The position numbers were made by a program, and so were the translations under genes. This document shows, one piece after another, positions 42,129 through 50,515 of a stretch of 52,782 nt of DNA. Source of the stretch: an uncultured Clostridia bacterium (GTDB lineage Bacteria > Bacillota > Clostridia > Oscillospirales > Ruminococcaceae). The notes under the pieces were generated by a model. It did no database searches and had not been told where the DNA came from. It worked only from the letters and a program-made list of their open reading frames with translations. The stretch covers positions 1 to 52,782 of the forward strand of contig CALATN010000240.1 in NCBI GenBank assembly GCA_937891895.1, given 5' to 3'. Positions within the stretch are counted from its first letter, which is position 1; every line of letters begins with the position of its first letter.

Positions 42129-42674
42129 ATGAACATAAGTGTCACAAAAAAATCCGCTTCATACAAGGTTATTGCGTTATTTGCAGCAATAGCGGCAGCT
42201 GTAATTCTTCCGCAGATTTTTCACGCAATCGGTGTAATTTCAGGAACCGGCGCTAAAGTTGCTTCAGCATTCCTGCCTATGCACATTCCTGTAATTCTTG
42301 CAGGCTTTATCGGAGGACCTGCTGTCGGTGTTATTGCAGGTATACTCAGCCCATTAGCAAGCTTTGCTATTTCAGGAATGCCAACTGCCGCACTTCTGCC
42401 TTTTATGATAATTGAACTCGGTGTATACGGACTTGTATCCGGACTGATTTCAACTGCAAAGCTAAACAGCTTTACACAGCTTATTATTGTTCAGATTGCC
42501 GGACGTGCAGCTCGTGCGCTTGCAGTTCTTGTTTCCATTTATGTTATTGGTAACACTGCTCTTACAGTTGCTTCTATCGGTGAATTTATTACCGCAGGAC
42601 TTTTCGGAATTGTTCTTCAGTGGGCATTCATTCCACTTGCTGCTGACAAAATAAGAGGCAGAAGTGACGTATGA
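42129..42674 (+). CDS. ECF transporter S component
   Basis: A 181-aa membrane protein with five or six helices, the size of a vitamin-type substrate-binding subunit. Landmarks are PMHIPVILAGFIGGPAVGVIAGILSP and the helical stretch MIIELGVYGLVSGLI. It would bind a micronutrient outside the cell and use an energising ATPase/EcfT module encoded elsewhere. The substrate cannot be called. It overlaps the DUF1893 gene by four bases (ATGA). Ribosome site CTGGAGG. Confidence 0.87.
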   Translation: MNISVTKKSASYKVIALFAAIAAAVILPQIFHAIGVISGTGAKVASAFLPMHIPVILAGFIGGPAVGVIAGILSPLASFAISGMPTAALLPFMIIELGVYGLVSGLISTAKLNSFTQLIIVQIAGRAARALAVLVSIYVIGNTALTVASIGEFITAGLFGIVLQWAFIPLAADKIRGRSDV

Positions 42675-43093
42675 CAAACCTTGAAAAAGCAAAAAGCGTA
42701 TTGAACGGCAGTGAATACACCATTGTGCTGTGTAATGGTAATAAGCTTTACACCAGCACAAAACGTGGTGTCGCTCCAATGCTGGAATTTATCGACAACA
42801 AAATTGATCTCAAAGGTTTTTCCGCCGCCGACAAAGTTGTCGGAAAAGCCGCAGCTGCGTTGTTTGTCCATGCAGGAGTGCGTGAGATTCATACTGATGT
42901 GATAAGCAAGCCCGCTGCAGAATTTTTGTGTGCAAAGGGAATGACCTTTACATACAATTTGCTTGTTGATAACATTATAAACCGCAAAGGTGACGGGATT
43001 TGTCCTATGGAACAGGTTACAGCTGACATTGATGATACTGATGAAGCTATCGCTGCAATAAGAAAACGACTCGATGAACTCAGAAAGGGTTGA
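42671..43093 (+). CDS. DUF1893 family protein
   Basis: A 140-aa cytoplasmic protein with the family pattern YTIVLCNGNKLYTSTKRGVAPML, DKVVGKAAAALFVHAGV and ISKPAAEFL. It has no known function. It is translationally coupled to the ECF S-component and followed five bases later by the Fe-S aldo/keto reductase, suggesting shared work on an imported compound. Confidence 0.85.
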   Translation: MTNLEKAKSVLNGSEYTIVLCNGNKLYTSTKRGVAPMLEFIDNKIDLKGFSAADKVVGKAAAALFVHAGVREIHTDVISKPAAEFLCAKGMTFTYNLLVDNIINRKGDGICPMEQVTADIDDTDEAIAAIRKRLDELRKG

Positions 43094-43098
43094 TACAA

Positions 43099-44217
43099 AT
43101 GAAAAAATTAGGCTTCGGCTTTATGCGTCTGCCGCTTCTTGATGGCAACGACCAGACCAGCTTTGATAAAGAACAGATTTGCGGAATGGTTGACACTTTC
43201 CTTAAAAAAGGATTTACATATTTTGACACTGCATACATGTATCACGCAGGCAAGAGTGAAAATGTAATCAAGGAAGTGCTTGTTGACCGTCATCCACGTG
43301 ACAGCTATCTGCTTGCCACAAAGATGCCGACTATGTTCCTTAAGGAAGAAGCTGATGTTGAACGTATCTTCAACGAACAACTTGAAAAATGCGGCGTCGA
43401 TTATTTTGACTATTATCTTGTGCATTGTCTTAATGTGACTAACTATGAGATTGCAGAAAGGCTGAAAGTTTTTGATTTTGTTGTACAGAAGAAGGCTGAG
43501 GGCAAGGTTAAGAAAATCGGTTTTTCCTATCACGATGATGCAATTCTGCTGGATAAAATCCTTACTGAACATCCTGAGATGGAATTTGTGCAGTTGCAGA
43601 TTAACTACCTTGACTGGGAAAATGAGGGTGTACAGTCCAGAAAGTGCCACGAGGTTGCAGTAAAACATGGCAAGGATATTATTGTAATGGAGCCTGTCAA
43701 GGGCGGCACACTTGCCAACGTACCGAAAAAGGCTGAAAAGCTGCTTAAATCCCGTGAGCCTGATATGACAGTTCCTTCCTGGGCAATTCGTTTTGCGGCA
43801 AGCTGTGAGAACGTGTTTATGGTTCTCAGCGGTATGAGCAACACAGAACAGTTGCTCGACAACACGGGCTACATGGAAAATTTCAAGCCGCTTACCGATG
43901 AGGAAAAGGATGTCTGTCTTAAAGTTGCTGACATTATCAACTCGACTGTTACTATCCCCTGCACAGTTTGCCGTTACTGTGTTGATGAATGTCCGATGAA
44001 TATTCCTATTCCTGATTTCTTCTCGCTGTTCAACGCTGAGGAACAGGAAATTGAGAAGCCATTCACGGTGCAGGGTGAGTATTACGACAACCTTGCTGAA
44101 AAGCACAACAAGGCTTCTGCTTGTATTGAGTGCAAGAACTGCGAGGCAAAATGTCCTCAGCATATTGAGATTTCCAAGTTTATCAAGCTTGTTGCTGAAA
44201 AATTTGAAACTGAGTAA
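43099..44217 (+). CDS. Aldo/keto reductase with C-terminal 4Fe-4S clusters
   Basis: A 372-aa enzyme; start at MKKLGFGFMRLP after AAAGGG. The AKR catalytic tetrad is visible: Asp and Tyr in FDTAYMYHAG, Lys in ATKMP and His in YLVHCL. The C-terminal 90 residues hold two CxxCxxCxxxCP motifs (CTVCRYCVDECP and CIECKNCEAKCP), so two 4Fe-4S clusters are expected. This subgroup is common in anaerobes. Substrate unknown. Confidence 0.92.
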   Translation: MKKLGFGFMRLPLLDGNDQTSFDKEQICGMVDTFLKKGFTYFDTAYMYHAGKSENVIKEVLVDRHPRDSYLLATKMPTMFLKEEADVERIFNEQLEKCGVDYFDYYLVHCLNVTNYEIAERLKVFDFVVQKKAEGKVKKIGFSYHDDAILLDKILTEHPEMEFVQLQINYLDWENEGVQSRKCHEVAVKHGKDIIVMEPVKGGTLANVPKKAEKLLKSREPDMTVPSWAIRFAASCENVFMVLSGMSNTEQLLDNTGYMENFKPLTDEEKDVCLKVADIINSTVTIPCTVCRYCVDECPMNIPIPDFFSLFNAEEQEIEKPFTVQGEYYDNLAEKHNKASACIECKNCEAKCPQHIEISKFIKLVAEKFETE

Positions 44218-44222
44218 AAGGA

Positions 44223-44257
44223 AAGCTTCCGCACCTCAATGCGGAAGCTTTTTTTAT
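44223..44257. terminator. Bidirectional terminator
   Basis: AAGCTTCCGCA, loop CCTCAA, TGCGGAAGCTT, then T residues; it ends both the AKR operon and the convergent ArsR operon. Confidence 0.93.
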
Positions 44258-44436
44258 TTTTCAAAACGTTCTTTAAGCTTTTCATAAAAATGCTTCAAGC
44301 TTTTATCTCCGTCATTGTTTGGAAAAAGGCAATAAGGCACACTGTCGGTATCTCTGTGCTTTTTCACGCAGGCAGCACAGTTCCCGTTGTTTTTACAGCT
44401 TGTTTTCGGGCAGCAGCTTCCGCAGTATTCACTCAT
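44254..44436 (-). CDS. Cysteine-rich 60-aa protein (DUF6485-like)
   Basis: MSEYCGSCCPKTSCKNNG and CAACVKKH then PYCLFPNN: eight cysteines in the first 50 residues, a probable metal-binding mini-domain. It starts in an ATGA overlap with the permease stop, so it is co-translated. Its company with ArsR and an ArsP-like permease suggests metal or metalloid handling. Confidence 0.75.
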   Translation of the reverse strand: MSEYCGSCCPKTSCKNNGNCAACVKKHRDTDSVPYCLFPNNDGDKSLKHFYEKLKERFEK

Positions 44437-45437
44437 ATTATCACACCTCCAAAAGCGTTGAATATATATCCGATTGTGATTATTCCGATAGTTACAATTG
44501 CAATAAAAAATCCAAGGAGCTTTGACTTCACAACCTTACGAAGCATTATCATTGACGGCAGGGATAATGCTGTTACTGCCATCATAAAGCTCAATATCGT
44601 ACCAATTCCTACACCCTTTTCGAATAGTGCTTCAGCTATAGGAATTGTACTGAATTCATCGGCATACATAGGAATCCCCACAATTGTTGCTATAATTACT
44701 GAAAAAGGATTTTTACTGCCAAGTATCATTTCAATCCATGTCTGTGGAATCCAGTTATGTATCAGTGCGCCAACTGCTACTCCGATAAGTATGAATTTGA
44801 AAACATATTTCCAGGTTTCCCAAGCTTCCGAAAAAGCAAATTTGCTTCTTTGGCTAAAGCTTTCATATACCGTATTGTCAAGACGTTCCGCCTTGCCGAA
44901 AAGCTTCGGTTCAAGCTGTCTTTCGGGATTGATTCTTCCGATTATTGTACCGCCGATCACTGCAAGAACAAGGCCTACTACAACATAGGCAATTGCTGTT
45001 TTCCAGCCAAAGACACTTGCAAGAACAACAAGTGACCCAAAATCCACCAGAGGAGAAGAAATGAGGAAGGAAAAGGTCATTCCGAGGGGCAGACCTGCGT
45101 TTGTAAAGCCGATGAAAATCGGTATTGATGAACAGGAACAAAATGGTGTAACCGTGCCGAGAAGTGCGGCAAGAATATTGCCGCCGATACCCTTGTACCG
45201 TTCAAGGATTTGCTTTGTACGTTCGGGCGGGAACCAGGTTTGTATAAGGCTTATTACAAAAATCAGTACCAAAAGCAATACGCTGATTTTCAGCACATCA
45301 TAGATTAAGAAATGTATGCTTGCGCCAAGCCGTGACGATGTATCAAGTCCACATATTTCAAGTAACTTCCCAATCAAGTCGTTAAGCCATTTCATTCCAA
45401 GCAGTTGGCTTTGTATAAATTCCCATATCACTTGCAC
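44433..45437 (-). CDS. UPF0718/ArsP-like permease
   Basis: A 334-aa membrane protein with about eight to ten helices. It starts at a GTG inside the end of arsR; AGGAGG ten bases upstream supports this. VTPFCSCSSIPIFIGF carries the CxC pair (C100, C102) and ISSPLVDFGSL follows, the pattern of the DUF318 permeases that include ArsP (trivalent organoarsenical efflux) and putative metal exporters. Arsenic or another thiol-seeking metal is the best guess for the substrate. Confidence 0.88.
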   Translation of the reverse strand: MQVIWEFIQSQLLGMKWLNDLIGKLLEICGLDTSSRLGASIHFLIYDVLKISVLLLVLIFVISLIQTWFPPERTKQILERYKGIGGNILAALLGTVTPFCSCSSIPIFIGFTNAGLPLGMTFSFLISSPLVDFGSLVVLASVFGWKTAIAYVVVGLVLAVIGGTIIGRINPERQLEPKLFGKAERLDNTVYESFSQRSKFAFSEAWETWKYVFKFILIGVAVGALIHNWIPQTWIEMILGSKNPFSVIIATIVGIPMYADEFSTIPIAEALFEKGVGIGTILSFMMAVTALSLPSMIMLRKVVKSKLLGFFIAIVTIGIITIGYIFNAFGGVII

Positions 45438-45718
45438 AAACAGCTGCCTCCTGCTTTACATTCTATATCATAAACAAAGCTTCGGAACTTTTTCCATACT
45501 TCACATTTTAATGAGTAGTATGACCATTTTCCCTCTTTACGAACGTTTACAAGTCCACATTCACTGAGAATTTTCATATGATGTGACAGTGTCGGCTGAG
45601 TAATTTCAAACCGTTCAAGCAGCCTACAGGCACACTTTTCACCTTCCGTCAGCATAAGCACAATTTCAAGACGTGTTGAATCGCCGAGTGCCTTAAAGAT
45701 ACTTACATATTCATTCAT
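45428..45718 (-). CDS. arsR: ArsR/SmtB family repressor
   Basis: A 96-aa winged-helix regulator. The recognition helix carries EKCACRLLE, a CxC (C29, C31) like the As(III)-sensing ELCVCDL of plasmid R773 ArsR. A second cysteine group ends the protein (C87, C93, C95). It overlaps the upstream gene (TGATG) and the permease, so the whole operon is coupled. A perfect palindrome over the operon promoter is its likely operator. Confidence 0.92.
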   Translation of the reverse strand: MNEYVSIFKALGDSTRLEIVLMLTEGEKCACRLLERFEITQPTLSHHMKILSECGLVNVRKEGKWSYYSLKCEVWKKFRSFVYDIECKAGGSCLCK

Positions 45719-46149
45719 CAGTAACCAAGCTCCTCCAGTGTTTCAACTGCGCTGACAATCATATCGACGCAGGTTGTCTTGAAAAGATTTTTCTCTGCTG
45801 CTGCCTGCATTTCCTCAGGCTTTGAAATGTCATAACCGAGCAGTTCACGACATACAATAGACTTATTTTTTGCCTTGAATGCATCGGTGAACTCTTTTGT
45901 CTTTTCGTAGCAAAGGCTTCTTCCGTCTGTATTTTCAGCTGTACAATGTCCGTAACGCAGGCTGATTACCATTATTCCGCCTGTTACCGCACCGCACACC
46001 TCGGCGTTACGCATACCGCCGCCAAATCCGCACCCGATTTTCAGTGCCGTCTCCTTTGGCAGACCATACTTTTCCGCAAATACCGAAAATACTGACTGGG
46101 AACAATTGAAACCTTCCGCAAATAATTCTGCTGCTTCTTTTTTTAACAT
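45718..46149 (-). CDS. C_GCAxxG_C_C family redox-type protein
   Basis: A 143-aa protein; start at MLKKEAAELF because GAGG lies upstream of this ATG. It carries NCSQS, VCGAVTGG, IVCRELLG and TTCVDM, the family's cysteine set, thought to be redox- or metal-active. As first gene of the ArsR operon it is probably made in response to the same metal, perhaps to reduce or carry it. A paralogue is at 10187-10639. Confidence 0.88.
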   Translation of the reverse strand: MLKKEAAELFAEGFNCSQSVFSVFAEKYGLPKETALKIGCGFGGGMRNAEVCGAVTGGIMVISLRYGHCTAENTDGRSLCYEKTKEFTDAFKAKNKSIVCRELLGYDISKPEEMQAAAEKNLFKTTCVDMIVSAVETLEELGY

Positions 46150-46169
46150 AATAATCGCCTCACATTGAA

Positions 46170-46212
46170 ATTTATCTATATGAATAATAACATACATATA
46201 GATAAATGTCAA
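46170..46212 (-). promoter_or_regulatory. ArsR operon promoter with perfect palindromic operator
   Basis: On the minus strand TTGACA (46212-46207), 17-base spacer, TATTAT (46189-46184). ATTTATCTATATG (46170-46182) and CATATAGATAAAT (46195-46207) are a perfect 13-bp inverted repeat with a 12-base spacer, one arm in the -35/-10 spacer and the other just after the -10. Binding here would block RNA polymerase. Confidence 0.85.
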
Positions 46213-46230
46213 TATGTTTTTGCAAAAAAT

Positions 46231-46259
46231 TTCTGCGGTGCAAAAATTACACCGCAGAA
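46231..46259 (-). terminator. Terminator of the GH43-AraC-GH5 operon
   Basis: TTCTGCGGTG and CACCGCAGAA pair around a 9-base loop; on the minus strand ATTTTTTGC follows. Confidence 0.9.
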
Positions 46260-46264
46260 TAGAA

Positions 46265-47410
46265 TTATTCCTTTACAGCCATAAGGCCTTCAAGAAGCTC
46301 AGGGTCGATAAACTTTGCTTCTTCACGGTTATAGAACACGTCTGTAATATCCCAGAGGACAGGACAGAGTCCGTTATCGTAAGCGGCTTCACATACGGAA
46401 GTCAGGTAAAGTCTTATCATTTCGGGAGTCTTGTTGCTTGTTGAACAGCCAAATTCACCTACGATTACAGGGATACCCTTGTCAATGTAGGTTTCCTTCA
46501 TCATTGTCATATACTTGTTGAGTTCAGCAAAATCTGCTTCACTTCCCCATTCTGTACGTGCCTTGCCCCAGTCTGCATCTGCTTCGAGAATTGCAAATGT
46601 AGACGGTGTATAGTAATGAACGGACACTGCACAACGGTTCATAGGGTCATTCGGCATTTTGTAAAGAGGGTCGCATGTAAGGTCAAAGTCTGTATTGTAG
46701 CCTGCAATAAGGAGGTGACGCTCAGCATTGTTTCCGCCTGATGCTCTTACGATATCAACAAACTTCTGATTGATTTCGTTAAGCAGATTAAAGGATTTTT
46801 CCTTGTCGCCCTGATTGCTGTAGCGGTTCCAGATAGATTCCCAGCCGCCTTCTTCGTTAAGGGACTCAAACATAAGCTTGTCGCCGTACTCATTATTGAA
46901 AGCTTCGGTAAGCTGTGTCCAGATTCGTTCGTACTTGTACATACACTCTGCCTTCTTGTCATCGTTGGCAAAGTCTGTCCACCAGCCGCCGTCCCAGTGA
47001 ATGTTGAGGATAACGTACATATCTTCTTCAAGTGCCCAGCCAACGACCTGCTTTACTCTTGCAAGATAAGTCGCATTGATTGTGTAATCCTCGCCCATCA
47101 TATTGGACCACGCAACAGGAATACGGAGCACACCAAAACCACATTCAGCGTAACCTGTAATCATTTCCCTTGTGATAATCGGGCTTCCCCAAGCCTGCTC
47201 ATAGCTTGTTACACCTGTTGGTGCAATCCAGCTTCCTGCACTTTCAAAGGTGTTGCCGAGATTGATACCAACGCCCATTTCGTTAACGAGCTCCATTGTG
47301 GTAATATCACGCATAGAACCGCCAAGCGCCTCTGCTTTTGTACACGCTGTAAAAGCAGAAAGGCACATAACTGCCGCAATTACTACGGATAAAATCTTTG
47401 TAAGCTTCAT
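46265..47410 (-). CDS. GH5-family glycoside hydrolase lipoprotein (endo-beta-glucanase/mannanase type)
   Basis: A 381-aa enzyme with a lipoprotein signal (LSAFTAC, Cys23), so cell-surface anchored. The catalytic domain starts at MGVGINLGNTFES; IPVAWSN, LNIHWDGGWW, the acid/base E186 in FESLNEEGGW (NEE instead of the common NEP), HYYTP and the nucleophile E319 in IPVIVGEFG are all present. No carbohydrate-binding module or dockerin is attached. It is the last gene of an operon with a GH43 enzyme and an AraC regulator, likely for breaking down plant beta-glucan, mannan or xylan. Confidence 0.92.
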   Translation of the reverse strand: MKLTKILSVVIAAVMCLSAFTACTKAEALGGSMRDITTMELVNEMGVGINLGNTFESAGSWIAPTGVTSYEQAWGSPIITREMITGYAECGFGVLRIPVAWSNMMGEDYTINATYLARVKQVVGWALEEDMYVILNIHWDGGWWTDFANDDKKAECMYKYERIWTQLTEAFNNEYGDKLMFESLNEEGGWESIWNRYSNQGDKEKSFNLLNEINQKFVDIVRASGGNNAERHLLIAGYNTDFDLTCDPLYKMPNDPMNRCAVSVHYYTPSTFAILEADADWGKARTEWGSEADFAELNKYMTMMKETYIDKGIPVIVGEFGCSTSNKTPEMIRLYLTSVCEAAYDNGLCPVLWDITDVFYNREEAKFIDPELLEGLMAVKE

Positions 47411-47425
47411 AATAAATCTCCTTAA

Positions 47426-48211
47426 TCAGATAATTTTTCTGTATTCAGATGGTGTTTTTCCGTATTTGCTTTTGAATTGGCGCATAAAGTTGTACTCACA
47501 TTTATAGCCGCAACTTTCCGCAATCTCCTTTACAGTAAGATTTGTTGCACACAGCAGACGTTTAGCACGGTCAAGCCTGCCGTTGATTACGTCCGTCATA
47601 ACGCTTACGCCAAACATTTTTTTGTAGAGGTGCTGAAAACCTGAACGGCTCATCCCCAATTCCTCTGCCATATCCTCGACACTGCCGATAGTATTTGGCA
47701 TTGTGAAAATTCTTGTGCGGAGCTGGGTGAACTTGCCATTGCGCTCTGCAATTGAACGCGGTGCGGTGTAAATCTTTGAATGAACAAGTCTGCCAAGCTT
47801 CATAAACAGTATATCTACGTAACCGCGCTCAATTTCTTCATGGCAGAATTCCGAGGAATAATGCTCGTATGCCATAACGTGGATAAGCTGGGAAAGCTCG
47901 TCAATGTTACCCAGATAGACAATCTCGTTAAGCGGAATTTCGTAGTCTTCAAACTTCTTCAGATCAGCTTCATCAGGCTCGAAGAACATCCAGTCATCGG
48001 TATAATATTTTTCTGCCGCACGATATTTGCATGGTGTTTCGGGAGTAAAAAGGATGTACGAATTTGGCTTGACATCAATCTTTTTGCCGTCAACCTCAAA
48101 CAGCGAATGTGTTTTTATCAGAAGCAGAAGATAACATCCATTGCCGTTTGGCCTGTCCATATAAAAAGTGTTATCGTGCTCATAATTATATCCGATTGCA
48201 CCGATTTTCAC
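47426..48211 (-). CDS. AraC-family transcriptional regulator
   Basis: A 261-aa regulator. The N-terminal ~150 residues are a cupin-like sugar-binding domain (GCYLLLLIKTHSLFEVDGKKIDVKPNSYILFTP); the last ~100 hold the two helix-turn-helix units (SVEDMAEELGMSRSGFQHLYKKMFG; TVKEIAESCGYKCEYNFMRQFKSKYGKTPSEYR). It sits between the GH43 and GH5 genes, 12 and 15 bases from each, and probably activates them when their sugar product is present. Confidence 0.93.
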   Translation of the reverse strand: MKIGAIGYNYEHDNTFYMDRPNGNGCYLLLLIKTHSLFEVDGKKIDVKPNSYILFTPETPCKYRAAEKYYTDDWMFFEPDEADLKKFEDYEIPLNEIVYLGNIDELSQLIHVMAYEHYSSEFCHEEIERGYVDILFMKLGRLVHSKIYTAPRSIAERNGKFTQLRTRIFTMPNTIGSVEDMAEELGMSRSGFQHLYKKMFGVSVMTDVINGRLDRAKRLLCATNLTVKEIAESCGYKCEYNFMRQFKSKYGKTPSEYRKII

Positions 48212-48223
48212 GTTATCACGTCC

Positions 48224-49582
48224 TTATTTCATAAACACAAAGGATTTGAGTTCAAAGAGAGTTCTCTGCTTGAAGTAATCAGCTGTCCAGCCTGTGTAGT
48301 CAGTTGTAATTTTGAAGAACACGCTGTGTCTGCCTGTTACGTTTTTCACGATTGTGCTCACTATACCGTTGTCGTGACCGATATCAACAACACCGATTTC
48401 TTCGCCGTCCTCGCCGTCAATAAGAATGTGCATATGACAATCACAGCCGAAGCCGTTGATCTGTGCGGCAAATTCCATTGTCTTGCTGGAAAAATCATCG
48501 CCGAAATCGAAGTATTTATATCCGATTACGCAGCCTTCTGTAACGTTTGTTACCACTCTTTCAAAGACATTTCTTTCGGTAATCATAATATTTCCGTTGC
48601 CGTTTTTCAGCACGCAGGCAATATCAGCGGGTGTAATTCTGTACGGATTAAGTGAGTCCTCAAAGCCGAGTGAAGTCATTTCAACTGTCGGGATTGTACC
48701 ATCAGGAAGAATTTCGATTTTCTCCACACAGCCGCGTCTTGACATAATTGTTCCGTTTGTCATTCTGTGGTAGAAAATGTACCACTGTCCATTGATGCAG
48801 GCGATTGAACCGTGGTCATTACCGCCAGGGTAATCCACACCATTATCAACAATATAGCCTCTGTAGGTAAACGGACCTGTGGGGCTGTCAGATGTTGCAT
48901 AAGCAAGTCTGCTTCCGCGTTTCGGCGAGTAAATCATATAGTATGTATCGCCGACTTTACGTGGTGAAGCCGCTTCAAAGAAGCACTTTTCCTTTTCATC
49001 AAAGCCACCTTCTTCAGTTGGCTCACATGGAATGAAGTGCTCAATGCAGGTACCGTCGAGGATTTCGTACATATTCTCGCTGTTTACTTCTGCGAGGAAA
49101 GAACGCTCATAACCGCAGTATATGTATGTACGACCGTCGTCGTCCACGAGCACACCAGGGTCGATAAACCAGCCGTTACAGCAGATTTCGTCGGGAATTG
49201 TGTACTTGTAGGTGGAAATCATCTTGAATGGACCTTCAGGCTTGTCTGCTACAGCCACACAGCCGATTGAATTTACAATGTAAGCAAAGAGATAATATTT
49301 GCCGTCCTTTTCCACAACGTCAGGGGCGTAAAGCTCATTATTTTCCTTTGTCCAGTCGGTATCGGAAGCGTGGTCACGGTCAGCCTGTGTATGGAAAACA
49401 TCACCGTGGCAAACCCACTCATTGAGGTTTGTAACGGGTGCACTCCAGCATTTAAGCACATAGTCACAGAATTTATCAGAGCCCGCTTTATCGTGTGAGC
49501 CGTAAATGTAAACACGGTCACCAAACACTCTCGGCTCGCCGTCGGGAATATATTCCCAGTTTGGAAGATATGGATTTGCCAT
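48224..49582 (-). CDS. GH43-family glycoside hydrolase
   Basis: A 452-aa five-bladed propeller enzyme. Catalytic residues fit the family: Asp near GEPRVFGDRVYIYGSHD, a middle YAPDVVEKDGKYYLFA and IDPGVLVDDDG, and Glu in FFEAASPRKVGDTYYMIYS. A C-terminal jelly-roll domain (about residues 330-452) resembles CBM6. There is no signal peptide, so it should act in the cytoplasm on imported oligosaccharides, in contrast to the surface GH5. Likely arabinofuranosidase or xylosidase activity. Confidence 0.92.
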   Translation of the reverse strand: MANPYLPNWEYIPDGEPRVFGDRVYIYGSHDKAGSDKFCDYVLKCWSAPVTNLNEWVCHGDVFHTQADRDHASDTDWTKENNELYAPDVVEKDGKYYLFAYIVNSIGCVAVADKPEGPFKMISTYKYTIPDEICCNGWFIDPGVLVDDDGRTYIYCGYERSFLAEVNSENMYEILDGTCIEHFIPCEPTEEGGFDEKEKCFFEAASPRKVGDTYYMIYSPKRGSRLAYATSDSPTGPFTYRGYIVDNGVDYPGGNDHGSIACINGQWYIFYHRMTNGTIMSRRGCVEKIEILPDGTIPTVEMTSLGFEDSLNPYRITPADIACVLKNGNGNIMITERNVFERVVTNVTEGCVIGYKYFDFGDDFSSKTMEFAAQINGFGCDCHMHILIDGEDGEEIGVVDIGHDNGIVSTIVKNVTGRHSVFFKITTDYTGWTADYFKQRTLFELKSFVFMK

Positions 49583-49618
49583 TGGAATCGTCCTTTCACA
49601 ACTGAATTATTTAGCTAT

Positions 49619-49647
49619 ATTATACAGTGTATTGAACTATTGTGCAA
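49619..49647 (-). promoter_or_regulatory. Promoter of the GH43 operon
   Basis: On the minus strand TTGCAC (49647-49642), 17-base spacer, TATAAT (49624-49619); GAAAGGAC is the ribosome site for GH43. Confidence 0.7.
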
Positions 49648-49686
49648 TAGCAAAACATTCCCGATAAGCTGACTTATTGTGCAAAT

Positions 49687-50346
49687 TTATTCATTTGTTA
49701 CAATTTCAACTATTTCATCGGGAGTTGAAACAATCCGCTCTGCACCGTTTTCACGGAGCAGTTTTTCGTCACGGAATCCCCAGTTTACGGAAATGCAGTC
49801 CATTTCAGCGTTTTCCGCTGTATGTAAATCCACATCGGAGTCACCTATGTAAACTGAATTTTTGCGCTCAATACCAAGTTCCGCAAGAATGTTGTTCACA
49901 CCATCGGGAGCTGGCTTTTTCGGCACTCCTGTTTTTTCACCTGCAACAGCGTCGAAAACTCCGCCGAAATATTTTACGCACAAATCCTGCACGGCATAGT
50001 CTGCCTTGTTTGATACAACAGCAAGCTTCACTCCCCTTGCTTTAAGCTGTTCAAGCATTTCGGTTATTCCGTTGTATGGTTTGGTTTTGTCAGCGCTGTG
50101 GAGTTTATAATAAGCGTTGAAATCGTTGTAAACCGCTTCAACTGTTGTTTGTTCCGTACCGTTAGGCAGGGCACGCTTTATAAGGTTAAGTATGCCGTTG
50201 CCAACCATCATACGCACCTCGTCAGCTGTATGCTGTGGGAAGCCGTGCTGTGCCAAAACGTGGTTAAGGCTGTCGGCAAGGTCATCAAGGGTGTTGAGAA
50301 TTGTTCCGTCCAAGTCGAAAATTGCAAGCTGATATAGCATTTTCAT
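49687..50346 (-). CDS. HAD phosphatase, phosphoglycolate phosphatase-like
   Basis: A 219-aa HAD hydrolase with a helical cap. AIFDLDGTILNTL holds the nucleophile, VVSNK is motif II, GVPKKPAPDGV carries the motif III Lys and VYIGDSDVDLHTAENA the final acidic pair. It resembles phosphoglycolate phosphatase or related nucleotide/sugar phosphatases. It is probably transcribed alone. Confidence 0.9.
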   Translation of the reverse strand: MKMLYQLAIFDLDGTILNTLDDLADSLNHVLAQHGFPQHTADEVRMMVGNGILNLIKRALPNGTEQTTVEAVYNDFNAYYKLHSADKTKPYNGITEMLEQLKARGVKLAVVSNKADYAVQDLCVKYFGGVFDAVAGEKTGVPKKPAPDGVNNILAELGIERKNSVYIGDSDVDLHTAENAEMDCISVNWGFRDEKLLRENGAERIVSTPDEIVEIVTNE

Positions 50347-50462
50347 TACTCCTAAATTTTAATAATATCATTATTATATCACGGTTTTATGGCTGGGGCA
50401 ATACGATTCATCACAATGAAATTAAATTGACACAGATAACTTTCCATCTATCTTTAATGCAA

Positions 50463-50493
50463 AAATCCGAAGAAACAAAGCTTCTTCGGATTT
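50463..50493 (-). terminator. Terminator of the MATE gene
   Basis: AAATCCGAAGAA and TTCTTCGGATTT form a perfect 12-bp stem; on the minus strand TTTGCATT follows. Confidence 0.88.
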
Positions 50494-50515
50494 GCATTTT
50501 CACCTCAATGTTTAG

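Noticed and set aside
43108..44163. 351-codon minus-strand frame opposite the aldo/keto reductase
   Set aside because: It shadows a well-supported gene and has no recognisable protein features.
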